Below are positions 1-6,311 of a stretch of 8,228 bases of DNA, piece by piece. This DNA is from an uncultured Clostridia bacterium (GTDB lineage Bacteria; Bacillota; Clostridia; Oscillospirales; Oscillospiraceae). Positions within the stretch are counted from its first letter, which is position 1. Every line of letters starts with the position of its first letter. The stretch covers positions 1 to 8,228 of the forward strand of contig CAMWTG010000114.1 of the NCBI GenBank assembly GCA_947177115.1. The letters run 5' to 3'. The translations under genes were made by a program, and so were the position numbers. The notes under the pieces are model-generated. The model saw nothing but the letters and a program-made list of their open reading frames with translations, ran no database searches and had not been told where the DNA came from.

Positions 1-882
1 GGCGCCGGAGTGGAGTATCTGCTGGGACTGCTGGCCCAGCTGCTGCGGGGGCGGCCGGCCGCGGTGGAGCACCCCGGGGATGACCGGCCCAGGACCATCC
101 TGGAAAATAACGGGATCCCCTGCCGGTGCGTGGACATCGATGGCAGCGGGCTTGATCCGGCGGGACTGGAGGAGAGCGGGGCGGACCTGTGCTATGTGAC
201 CCCCAGCCACCACTTCCCCACCGGAGCGGCCATGCCGGCGGGCCGGCGGGCCCAGCTGCTGCGGTGGGCCGTGGAGCGGGAGGGGCGGTATATCCTGGAG
301 GACGACTACGATGCGGAGTTCCGTTTCGACATGCGGCCCCTGCCCAGCCTGCAGGGCATGGCGGGGCCCGGCGGGCGGGTGGTGTATCTGTGTACGTTCT
401 CCAAAAGCCTTGCGCCCAGTATCCGGATCGCCTGCATGGTGCTGCCCTGGGAGCTGCTGGGGGCCTACCGGCAGGCATTCGGGAGTTATTCCAGCACGGT
501 GAGCCGGTTTGAGCAGCAGACGCTGCGGCTGTTTCTGGAGGGGGGGTACTTCACCCGGCACCTGGCCAGGATGCGGGGGGCGTACAAGAGCAGGATGGAG
601 AAGCTGGCGGCGGCCCTGGAAAAGGAGTTTGAACGGGTCCGGCTTTCGGGACGGCATACGGGGCTGCATCTGCTGCTGACGCTGCCGGGGGGGCCGGGAG
701 AGCGGACCATGATCGAGCGCGCGCTGCAGGCGGGCGTAAAGGTAAAGGGGCTCAGCGAGTACTATATGGAGAGAAGCGAGACGTGCGGGGATAACAGCGT
801 GATCCTGGGGTACGCCTCGCTGCGGGATGAGGAGATCGGGGAGCTGGTGGAGGCGCTGGGCCGGGCCTGGGGCCGGCCATGA
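1..882 (+). CDS. MocR/PdxR-family regulator, aminotransferase-like domain (5' truncated by window)
   Basis: This is the C-terminal part of a GntR-type winged-helix regulator fused to a fold-type I aminotransferase-like domain (MocR family). The frame is open from base 1, so the gene starts upstream; about 293 codons of a usual 450-480 are visible, and the DNA-binding domain is outside the window. Diagnostic motifs, numbered from the first codon here, are YVTPSHHFPTG (65-75), EDDYDAEF (100-107, the Asp that pairs with the PLP pyridine nitrogen) and TFSKSLAPS (132-140), where Lys135 should form the Schiff base with PLP. A family-typical C-terminal stretch follows, with RHLARMRGAYKSR near 185-197. 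Members sense PLP or amino-compound ligands and regulate vitamin B6, GABA, taurine or transport genes. The target here is unknown, because the usually divergent regulated gene would lie upstream. Downstream, spoIIP is 78 bp away and has its own promoter candidate. The family call is firm; the ligand cannot be inferred. Confidence 0.93.
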   Translation, partial: GAGVEYLLGLLAQLLRGRPAAVEHPGDDRPRTILENNGIPCRCVDIDGSGLDPAGLEESGADLCYVTPSHHFPTGAAMPAGRRAQLLRWAVEREGRYILEDDYDAEFRFDMRPLPSLQGMAGPGGRVVYLCTFSKSLAPSIRIACMVLPWELLGAYRQAFGSYSSTVSRFEQQTLRLFLEGGYFTRHLARMRGAYKSRMEKLAAALEKEFERVRLSGRHTGLHLLLTLPGGPGERTMIERALQAGVKVKGLSEYYMERSETCGDNSVILGYASLRDEEIGELVEALGRAWGRP

Positions 883-896
883 CGGGACAGGCGGTT

Positions 897-926
897 GTCA
901 TATTGGGGCGGGCGGCGGAATAGACT
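897..926 (+). promoter_or_regulatory. Candidate sporulation sigma-E promoter of spoIIP
   Basis: A -35 box GTCATATT (897-904) is followed by a 14-bp spacer and a -10-like box AATAGACT (919-926). The Bacillus sigma-E consensus, from general knowledge, is roughly KMATATT, N14-15, CATACAnT. The -35 matches fully and the -10 matches 5 of 8. The predicted transcript would begin near 933 and reach the GTG at 961 with a short leader containing the ribosome binding site. spoIIP is a known mother-cell sigma-E target in Bacillus, so the position fits. The -10 is imperfect and the call is inferential. Confidence 0.55.
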
Positions 927-960
927 GGGACAAGCTGAACTGCGAAAGGAGCGCTTGTCT

Positions 961-2175
961 GTGACGATCAAAAGAAAACCGAAGCCCCAGTGGCTGCGGC
1001 GGGCCGCCGCGGCCGCCGCAGCGGGAGCCGTGGTCTACGTGGTGGCGGCCACGGCGGCCAGTACGGATCTCGCCTCCGCCTGGGAAATGCTGGGGGAAAA
1101 GAATCAATGGGCTCTGGGGATCCTGAAGAGCCAGCTGGAGGGCGTGTGGACCACAGGGGGGCTGCCTGTGGGGGCGGCTATGGCCATTGGGCAAAGCCCG
1201 GTGCTGCTGTCCAGCCAGGAGGCGGTGTTGGAACTGCGGCAGACGGAGGAGGAGGACGACAGCCCAACGGGCGGAGAGGATACGGAGGGCGGACGGGAGG
1301 AGAGGCCAACGCCGGGCCTCCCCGCAGAACCCTCCGCGCCGGTCGCGGAGGAGCCGGCCCAGCCGGAGACGCCGCTGGTTTTCGCCGACAACGGGGTGCA
1401 GGCACGGACGCTGACGCCCTCCTCCCCGGAGGGATATATCGTGACGGGAGATGTGTACATCAATAACCGCTCGGATAAGAGCTTTGACGAGACGCTGTTC
1501 GATGGCAGCTTTGCCGCGAAGCTGTCGGAGGAGGAGGGGCCCAAGGTGTTGATCCTCCACACCCACGGCAGCGAGGCGTATACCATGCCGCCGGGACAGG
1601 AGTACGAACCCAGCGGGGAGAGCCGGACTACGGACTGCGCCTACAACGTGGTGCGGGTGGGAGACGAGCTGGCCCGAACACTGGAGGAGGCGGGGATCGG
1701 GGTGGTCCACGACCCCGCGCTTTACGACTACCCGGAGTACAGCGGGGCCTATGGCAGGTCCCTGACAGCTGCGGAAAGGGCCATGGAGGAATATCCTTCC
1801 ATATCCCTGGTGCTGGACATCCACCGGGACGCCATTTCCGATGGAGACGGGAGCCCCTACAAGGTGATCAGCAATGTGGCTGGAGTGAACGCGGCCCAGA
1901 TGTCTTTTATTATCGGCAGCGATGGCGGCGGGCTGGAGCATGAGGGGTGGCGGGAAAACCTCAAGCTGGCCGCCGCCCTGCAGCAGCATTTGACGGAGGA
2001 TTATCCAACGCTGATGCGGCCCATTTCCGTGCGGAACTCCCGGTATAACCAGCATGTGTCGCCGGGGGCGCTGCTGATAGAAATGGGGGCGGCGGGGAAC
2101 TCCCTGGACGAGGCCCTGCTGTCGGCCAGGCTGCTGGGGCAGGCCATCGGAGAGATGTTTTTGAATAAGGAATAA
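961..2175 (+). CDS. spoIIP: Stage II sporulation protein P (SpoIIP), peptidoglycan amidase/endopeptidase
   Basis: SpoIIP cuts peptidoglycan in the SpoIIDMP complex, which drives septal thinning and engulfment of the forespore; it acts on the outer face of the mother-cell membrane. The 404-residue product has a basic N-terminus (KRKPK, 4-8) and one membrane anchor at about 15-34. A low-complexity acidic/Pro-rich linker spans about 94-138, and the amidase-like catalytic domain runs from about 158 to the end. Visible motifs are LILHTHGSEAY (197-207), LDIHRDA (285-291), IIGSDGGGLEHEGW (317-330), SVRNSRYNQH (356-365) and LLIEMGAAGNS (371-381). The likely zinc/catalytic residues are His200 or His202, Glu205, His288 and Glu374. 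I chose GTG 961 because AAGGAG (946-951) lies 9 bp upstream. An in-frame TTG at 895 has no ribosome binding site and lies upstream of the promoter candidate; a TTG at 955 is too close. In Bacillus spoIIP follows gpr; here it follows a MocR regulator. Confidence 0.96.
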   Translation: MTIKRKPKPQWLRRAAAAAAAGAVVYVVAATAASTDLASAWEMLGEKNQWALGILKSQLEGVWTTGGLPVGAAMAIGQSPVLLSSQEAVLELRQTEEEDDSPTGGEDTEGGREERPTPGLPAEPSAPVAEEPAQPETPLVFADNGVQARTLTPSSPEGYIVTGDVYINNRSDKSFDETLFDGSFAAKLSEEEGPKVLILHTHGSEAYTMPPGQEYEPSGESRTTDCAYNVVRVGDELARTLEEAGIGVVHDPALYDYPEYSGAYGRSLTAAERAMEEYPSISLVLDIHRDAISDGDGSPYKVISNVAGVNAAQMSFIIGSDGGGLEHEGWRENLKLAAALQQHLTEDYPTLMRPISVRNSRYNQHVSPGALLIEMGAAGNSLDEALLSARLLGQAIGEMFLNKE

Positions 2176-2198
2176 AGCGCCGGCCCGGCAAGGGCGGG

Positions 2199-2241
2199 AA
2201 AAATTCGGGCGGGACGTTTAGAGCGTCCCGCCCGCATTTTT
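2199..2241. terminator. Bidirectional intrinsic terminator between spoIIP and MATE gene
   Basis: A perfect 11-bp GC-rich stem (2206-2216 with 2224-2234) encloses a 7-base loop. It has T5 at 2237-2241 on the plus strand and A5 at 2199-2203, which reads as a T-tract on the minus strand. It can therefore stop both spoIIP and the convergent MATE transcript. The MATE stop codon begins only two bases beyond the structure. Confidence 0.9.
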
Positions 2242-2242
2242 G

Positions 2243-3631
2243 CTATTTCGCATCCTCCGCAAACAGCCCCTCCCGGGTGATATTGTTCAGCCACTTCCCG
2301 CTGCGGTAGTGCCTGATAACCCAGGGCCACTTCACAAACTCATCGGTACACAGCAGGAAATATACCCACATCACCGGCAGCTTGAACAGGAAGGCCGCGA
2401 TGAACCCCAGCGGCACCGCATAGCACCACATGTCAATAGTGTCGCAGATGAACCCGAACCGGCTGTCGCCACCGGCCCGGAACACCCCGGCAATGAGTGT
2501 GGTGTTCACCGCCGCGCCCATAACGTAGTAGGTGTTGATCAGCAGCATGTTCCGCAGATAGTATATGGCCTGCTCCGACAGGGATCCCCCGGCATAGGCC
2601 AGCACCAGCGGCATAGCCGCCAGAATGATGAGCCCGCCGATGGCCCCGGTGATGACCGTCAGCTTCATCAGCTTCTTCGCGCCCTCCCGGGCCTCCTCCA
2701 GCCGGTCCTCCCCAATAATGTTCCCCAGCAGGATGCCCCCCGCGCTGGCCATGCCGAAGCAGAGGATGGTGCCGAAATTCCGCACCACGATCACAAAGGA
2801 ATTGGCCGCCACCGCATCGGTGCCCAGGTGGCCGATGATGACGGAGTACATGGAAAAGGCCACGCTCCAGCTGACATCGTTCCCCAGAGCCGGGAGGGAC
2901 AGCCGGACAAAATCGGAGAACAGGGCCTTGTTCCGGACAAAGATATGCCGCAGGTCCAGGTGGATGTCTTCGCTCAGCACCGACACCACCACGCAGGCCG
3001 CCAGCTCGATGAGCCGGGACAGACTGGTGGCCAGGGCCACGCCCATGGCTCCCAGCTTCGGCGCACCGAAGAGGCCGAAGATCCACACCGCATTGAGGAA
3101 AATATTCAGAGAAAAGGCCAGGATGTTCATGGCCATACTGACCATCACCCGGTTCACGCTCCGCAGGACCGCCAGATAGACCTCGGTGACGCCCCAGCAG
3201 ACATAGGCCAAGCTCATGTACCGCAGGTAGGACGCGCCCACGGCGATCAGCTCCGCATCATCGGTGAACAGGAGCATCATGGTCTCCGGCAGCAGCAGCG
3301 CCGCCCCGGCGAAAACCAGGGAAATGGGGATAGAGAACCGCAGGGCAATGCCCTCCACCACCTGGATGGCCCGCATGTCTCCCTTGCCGTAGTACTGGGC
3401 GCAGAGGATGGTCACGCCGGTGCCCAGGCCGTAGAAGACCATGAACAGCACGCTGGCGTACTGGGAGGCCAGGGACGCCGCTGAAATGGAGGACTGCCCC
3501 ACGTAGTTGAGCATCACCACATCGGCGGAGCTGACCGCCGCGCTGAGAAGGTTCTGGATGATGATCGGGAGGACCAGCTTGAAGATTTGGCTGTAGAAAG
3601 ATGGCTGTTCCAGCCGCCGGGTCGTTTGCAT
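2243..3631 (-). CDS. MATE family efflux transporter
   Basis: This is a multidrug and toxic compound extrusion (MATE) transporter of 462 residues, the usual family length. It should have about 12 membrane helices in two homologous halves and export cationic drugs or metabolites using a Na+ or H+ gradient. The N-terminal half begins LVLPIIIQNLLSAAVSSAD (19-37) and carries FYGLGTGVTILCAQYYGKGD (66-85), the typical end of the first helix-loop unit. The second half contains LSLPALGNDVSW and the characteristic AGVFRAGGDSRFGF followed by an Asp and an aromatic W. The ATG at 3631 has GGAAAGGGAAG immediately upstream. The gene follows the sirtuin by 40 bp on the same strand with no intervening terminator, so it is probably the last gene of a GNAT-sirtuin-MATE transcript ending at the shared hairpin. 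The stop is TAG. Its substrate cannot be told from sequence. Confidence 0.95.
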   Translation of the reverse strand: MQTTRRLEQPSFYSQIFKLVLPIIIQNLLSAAVSSADVVMLNYVGQSSISAASLASQYASVLFMVFYGLGTGVTILCAQYYGKGDMRAIQVVEGIALRFSIPISLVFAGAALLLPETMMLLFTDDAELIAVGASYLRYMSLAYVCWGVTEVYLAVLRSVNRVMVSMAMNILAFSLNIFLNAVWIFGLFGAPKLGAMGVALATSLSRLIELAACVVVSVLSEDIHLDLRHIFVRNKALFSDFVRLSLPALGNDVSWSVAFSMYSVIIGHLGTDAVAANSFVIVVRNFGTILCFGMASAGGILLGNIIGEDRLEEAREGAKKLMKLTVITGAIGGLIILAAMPLVLAYAGGSLSEQAIYYLRNMLLINTYYVMGAAVNTTLIAGVFRAGGDSRFGFICDTIDMWCYAVPLGFIAAFLFKLPVMWVYFLLCTDEFVKWPWVIRHYRSGKWLNNITREGLFAEDAK

Positions 3632-3671
3632 GCTTCCCTTTCCGCCTTTTTTATGGTATGATGGGATAACG

Positions 3672-4382
3672 TCAGAGCTGGGCCATGACCTGGCCGATGG
3701 GCTCGGTGATGGTCAGACCGGTCCCGGTCCCTAGATTGGCCTTGTTGATGACCGCCAGCTTGTCCCCCCGGTAATACCGCACCAGCCCCGCCGCCGGGTA
3801 TACCGTCAAAGACGTGCCGCCGATGATGAGTACGTCCGCGTGCCGGATGGCGGAGACGGAGCGCATCATGACGTCCTCGTCCAGTCCCTCCTCATAGAGG
3901 ACCACGTCCGGCTTGATGGTCCCGCCGCAATGGCAGCAGGGTACGCCGGCGCTGTTTACGATCTCCTCCACGGCGTGGAACGCGCCGCACTTGACGCAGT
4001 AGTTCCGCAGGACGCTGCCATGGAGCTCCAGGACGTTTTTGCTGCCCGCCTTCTGGTGGAGGCCATCGATGTTCTGGGTAATGACCGCCTTCAGTTTCCC
4101 CGCCGCCTCCCACTCCGCCAGCTTTCTGTGGGCGGCGTTGGGCTGGGCGTCTAGGTAGAGCATTTTATTGCGGTAAAAGCGGAAAAACTCCTCCGGCTCC
4201 GCCTCATAAAAGCTGTGGCTCAGAATGGTTTCCGGGGGATAGTCGTACTGCTGGTTATAAAGGCCATCGGTGCTTCGGAAATCGGGGATGCCGCTCTCCG
4301 TGCTGACCCCGGCTCCGCCGAAAAAGACGATGTTTTCGCTTTGGCCGATCCAGTCCTTCAGCGTTTTGATGGCTTCCGTCAT
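3672..4382 (-). CDS. Sirtuin, NAD-dependent protein deacylase (CobB/SrtN type)
   Basis: This cytosolic enzyme removes acetyl or other acyl groups from protein lysines, consuming NAD+ and yielding nicotinamide and O-acyl-ADP-ribose. The 236-residue length is normal for a bacterial sirtuin. The NAD-binding motif GAGVSTESGIPDFR is at 23-36, TQNIDGLHQKAG at 102-113 and ELHGS at 119-123 with catalytic His121. A zinc ribbon is formed by Cys129, Cys132, Cys149 and Cys152, with an extra Cys150. KPDVVLYEEGL is at 157-167 and GTSLTVYPAAGL lies near the C-terminus. No macrodomain or lipoate genes are nearby, so this is not the SirTM context. The ATG overlaps the TGA of the upstream acetyltransferase gene (ATGA, 4379-4382), implying translational coupling, and a MATE gene follows. 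All key residues are present, so it should be active. Whether it is a deacetylase, desuccinylase or other deacylase is not decided by what I see. Confidence 0.96.
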   Translation of the reverse strand: MTEAIKTLKDWIGQSENIVFFGGAGVSTESGIPDFRSTDGLYNQQYDYPPETILSHSFYEAEPEEFFRFYRNKMLYLDAQPNAAHRKLAEWEAAGKLKAVITQNIDGLHQKAGSKNVLELHGSVLRNYCVKCGAFHAVEEIVNSAGVPCCHCGGTIKPDVVLYEEGLDEDVMMRSVSAIRHADVLIIGGTSLTVYPAAGLVRYYRGDKLAVINKANLGTGTGLTITEPIGQVMAQL

Positions 4383-4861
4383 AGAGATCCCTCCATAATA
4401 TGTCTGTATATCCGGCTGGGCTGGCTCTCCCCGTCCCCCAGGGCCGTGCAGAAAAACTCCCAGCCGTACCGCTCATAGAAGGACGTGTGGTCCGTCAGCA
4501 GGTAAAGCGTATCGATCCCCCGGCGCGCCATTTCCCGGCAGACGTGGTCCAGCAGCCCTCCCGCGATCCCTTGGCAGCGGCAGTCCTCCTCCACGTAGAC
4601 GGCGCATACGTTGGGTGTCAGGTCCTTCCGGTCGTGGAAGTCGTTTTCGATCACGCCCAGGCCACCAATTATCCGTCCGTCCGCCGCGGCCACGTACCAC
4701 TGGGGGACCGGGCTCCCGCCCGCGATGCATTGCTCCATGCTCTCCAGGTAGGCGTCCAGGGGAACGCCCCACTTGGCGTGGAACCACGCCGCAGCGTCCT
4801 CCTTCCATTCCGGGCGCTCCCGGAGGTTTATGATCTCGTACTTCAAGGGCTTGTCCTCCAT
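4379..4861 (-). CDS. GNAT family N-acetyltransferase
   Basis: This 160-residue single-domain GNAT enzyme transfers acetyl from acetyl-CoA to an amine substrate. The core beta strand and acetyl-CoA loop are visible: NVCAVYVEEDCRCQGIAGGL (84-103), with the R-x-x-G-x-A pyrophosphate-binding element at Arg95, Gly98 and Ala100. The strand LYLLTD (119-124) follows, and FYERYGWEFF (128-137) is the usual C-terminal GNAT signature. IIGGLGVIE (64-72) is the central strand. I chose ATG 4861 over the in-frame GTG at 4873, which has no upstream ribosome binding site; even at 4861 the site (GGATAGGATA) is weak. It is the first gene of a leftward unit and overlaps the sirtuin by 4 bp, suggesting linked acetylation and deacylation. 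Its starts and those of the divergent ArsC-like gene are only 27 bp apart. The substrate, protein or small molecule, is unknown. Confidence 0.9.
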   Translation of the reverse strand: MEDKPLKYEIINLRERPEWKEDAAAWFHAKWGVPLDAYLESMEQCIAGGSPVPQWYVAAADGRIIGGLGVIENDFHDRKDLTPNVCAVYVEEDCRCQGIAGGLLDHVCREMARRGIDTLYLLTDHTSFYERYGWEFFCTALGDGESQPSRIYRHIMEGSL

Positions 4862-4888
4862 TATCCTATCCACAAAGGAGTTTTTATT

Positions 4889-5224
4889 ATGAACATCCAG
4901 ATCTTCGGTTCCTCCAAGTGCTTCGACACCAAGAAAGCGGAGCGGTGGTTCAAGGAACGGCGGGTGAAATACCAGTACATCGACCTGCCAAAAAAGGGTT
5001 TCTCCGCCGGAGAGTACCGTTCCGTACGGCAGAAGCTGAGTTTTGATCAGCTGGTGAACACAAAGTGCAGAGCCTATCAGGACCTGTACATGGCCTACAT
5101 CACCCCGGACGCGGCGGAGGAAAAACTATTTGACAACCCCCAGCTGTTCAACACGCCCATCGTCCGCAACGGGAAACAGGTCACGGTGGGCTACTGTCCG
5201 GAGGTGTGGGAAACGTGGGAATGA
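4889..5224 (+). CDS. ArsC/Spx-fold thioredoxin-like protein (YffB-like), unlikely arsenate reductase
   Basis: This small 111-residue cytosolic protein belongs to the ArsC/Spx family (thioredoxin-like fold). It opens with a beta strand IQIFGSSKC and a single active-site-type cysteine, Cys11, in KCFDTKKAERWFKER (10-24). LVNTK is at 55-59, and the cis-proline motif NTPIVRNG at 88-95 precedes VGYCPEVW (100-107). Length is typical. Compared from memory with E. coli ArsC, the three arsenate-binding arginines (60, 94, 107) fall at Asn57, Thr89 and Cys103, so arsenate reduction is doubtful. There is no Spx CxxC pair. The pattern is closer to YffB, whose function is unsettled. The start is firm: AAAGGAG (4874-4880) lies 8 bp before the ATG, although the open frame extends far upstream. 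It is divergent from the GNAT gene and convergent with the rhomboid-like gene. No arsenic-resistance genes are nearby. Confidence 0.9.
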   Translation: MNIQIFGSSKCFDTKKAERWFKERRVKYQYIDLPKKGFSAGEYRSVRQKLSFDQLVNTKCRAYQDLYMAYITPDAAEEKLFDNPQLFNTPIVRNGKQVTVGYCPEVWETWE

Positions 5225-5296
5225 CCCCGGGGATGCCGCCGTCCAAACCGGAAGCTGCGCATGCCGCAGAAACCGCCGTATCCGATGGGAGCAGGC

Positions 5297-6148
5297 TTAT
5301 TCCAAATGGTGGGTGTGATTAAAGATATGCTCCTCACAGAAGCAGTGGTACCCCGTACACTTGGAGCAGTAGCGGAATTGCAGGTCGGGGAAGTCCGTAT
5401 CCGTCCGTCCGCAGACCTCGCATTTATGGTTGTAGCCCTTCTGCCGCTTCTGTTCCTTCACCGCCTTGCGGAACTGGACCGCCTCGGAGCGGTGGCGGGC
5501 CTGGAATTGGTCCACGCGCCGGGAGAGGTTGGGGGAGAAGAAAATAAACAGGTTCAGCATAGCCACCACGGGCATCAGAGCCATCCCCCACTCCCGGGCG
5601 GCAAGGTGCTGCAGGATCTGGATCACATACAGCGCGCCCTCCACAAAAGCGAGCCATTTCATTTTGATGGGCAGGATGAAATAGATGCGCACCATGGCGT
5701 CCGGGTAGGTCAGGGCGTAGGCCATAAACAGGGCGGTGTTTACATAGGTCGCGCCGAAAAGAGCGACCGGCTGCCGGTCGATGGCGTACGCCAGGATCGC
5801 CGCCAGGGCGGTCAGCAGCGTCCCGCTGAGGTAGTAGACGGTAAATTTCGTGCTTCCCCACAGCCGCTCCAGGGCCTCCCCCAGCCAGTAGTAGAACATC
5901 AGGGAGACGATCAGCCAGAATCCGCCGCTGGTGGGGATCAGCACATAGCTCACCAGCCGCCAGATCTGCCCATGGAGCACAGACTGGGGGATCATGGCCA
6001 GAGCGGCCAGCAGCAGGCCGGAATTGTCAAAAATGCTGACCACGTAGACCAGCGCGTTGGCGATCACGATATACCGCATAAGCCCCGGGACGCCCAGCCG
6101 GGGGTGCAGGGCGCAGAAGCGGTCGATGGCATCGTTCAGCTTTCTCAA
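5297..6148 (-). CDS. Rhomboid-like membrane protein with Cys/His-rich C-terminal tail, lacking the catalytic Ser
   Basis: This 283-residue integral membrane protein has the rhomboid layout. A first helix sits at about 24-40, then the loop signature HGQIWRLVSYVL (59-70, matching the rhomboid G-x-x-WR motif), with further helices near 76-92, 103-122, 132-148, 160-178 and 188-204. Where active rhomboids carry GxSG, this protein has FGATYVN (131-137), so the serine is replaced by Thr134. His181 lies near where the TM6 catalytic His could be, but without the usual following glycines. A basic linker (207-240) leads to a probable zinc-binding tail with Cys243, Cys246, Cys261, Cys264, His268, Cys269, Cys271, His274, His278, His280 and His281. 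I chose TTG 6148 because GGAGG (6157-6161) lies 8 bp upstream; the longer TTG start at 6169 would swallow that site. A promoter candidate lies 39 bp upstream of the start. It is probably a non-proteolytic rhomboid relative; its partner is unknown. Confidence 0.8.
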   Translation of the reverse strand: MRKLNDAIDRFCALHPRLGVPGLMRYIVIANALVYVVSIFDNSGLLLAALAMIPQSVLHGQIWRLVSYVLIPTSGGFWLIVSLMFYYWLGEALERLWGSTKFTVYYLSGTLLTALAAILAYAIDRQPVALFGATYVNTALFMAYALTYPDAMVRIYFILPIKMKWLAFVEGALYVIQILQHLAAREWGMALMPVVAMLNLFIFFSPNLSRRVDQFQARHRSEAVQFRKAVKEQKRQKGYNHKCEVCGRTDTDFPDLQFRYCSKCTGYHCFCEEHIFNHTHHLE

Positions 6149-6186
6149 AGGACATTCCTCCCATAGCAAATAGTTTGGTGAATGGT

Positions 6187-6215
6187 ATTGTACTCTATTT
6201 GCGGGGAAAAGTCAT
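6187..6215 (-). promoter_or_regulatory. Candidate housekeeping promoter of rhomboid-like gene
   Basis: On the minus strand, ATGACT (6215-6210, 4 of 6 to TTGACA) is followed by a 17-bp spacer and TACAAT (6192-6187, 5 of 6 to TATAAT). Transcription would begin near 6180 and give a leader of about 30 bases containing GGGAGGA before TTG 6148. This also favours 6148 as the start codon. Confidence 0.6.
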
Positions 6216-6216
6216 T

Positions 6217-6226
6217 ACAAATTTGT
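6217..6226. promoter_or_regulatory. Perfect 10-bp palindrome ACAAATTTGT, possible operator
   Basis: ACAAATTTGT is its own reverse complement and, with one mismatch, extends to 14 bp (TTACAAATTTGTGA). It sits one base upstream of the -35 box of the rhomboid-like gene, inside the region shared with the divergent dipeptidase gene. The position fits an operator, but AT-rich palindromes of this length also occur by chance. Confidence 0.25.
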
Positions 6227-6278
6227 GACCAACCTGGAAAAAGTAAAAATTTTTGCCTCACAGGCTCTAATGACCGCG

Positions 6279-6296
6279 GCCGTCCTGCCGGACGGC
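6279..6296 (+). promoter_or_regulatory. Stem-loop abutting the dipeptidase ribosome binding site
   Basis: A perfect 7-bp GC-rich stem (6279-6285 with 6290-6296) with a TGCC tetraloop ends two bases before the AAAGGA ribosome binding site (6299-6304). In the dipeptidase leader it could hinder or position ribosomes. It has no T-tract, so it is not a terminator. An alternative pairing of CCGC (6274-6277) with GCGG (6295-6298) exists. Confidence 0.3.
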
Positions 6297-6311
6297 GGAA
6301 AGGAAACGCTT

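Noticed and set aside
895..960. N-terminal extension of SpoIIP from TTG 895
   Set aside because: No RBS before 895, and the candidate sigma-E promoter lies inside the extension; GTG 961 has a good RBS and a sensible membrane anchor.
898..2055. 385-residue open frame on the minus strand opposite spoIIP
   Set aside because: Arg/Gly/His/Pro-rich shadow of spoIIP with no motif or start signal.
2240..3484. 414-residue open frame on the plus strand opposite the MATE gene
   Set aside because: Composition is His/Gln/Asp/Pro-rich without any recognisable motif, no ribosome binding site, and it is the antisense of a clear transporter; long shadow frames are expected at this GC content.
5225..5296. 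Possible terminator between the convergent ArsC-like and rhomboid-like genes
   Set aside because: Only a short CTGCG/CGCAG pairing is present and there is no T-tract on either strand.
5261..6166. 301-residue open frame on the plus strand opposite the rhomboid-like gene
   Set aside because: Hydrophilic antisense of membrane helices; the minus-strand frame has the rhomboid loop motif, a good RBS and a promoter.
6225..6311. 29-residue N-terminal extension of the dipeptidase
   Set aside because: The M19 metal-binding strand normally lies close to the start; ATG 6312 has the RBS and the extension covers the hairpin and palindrome region.
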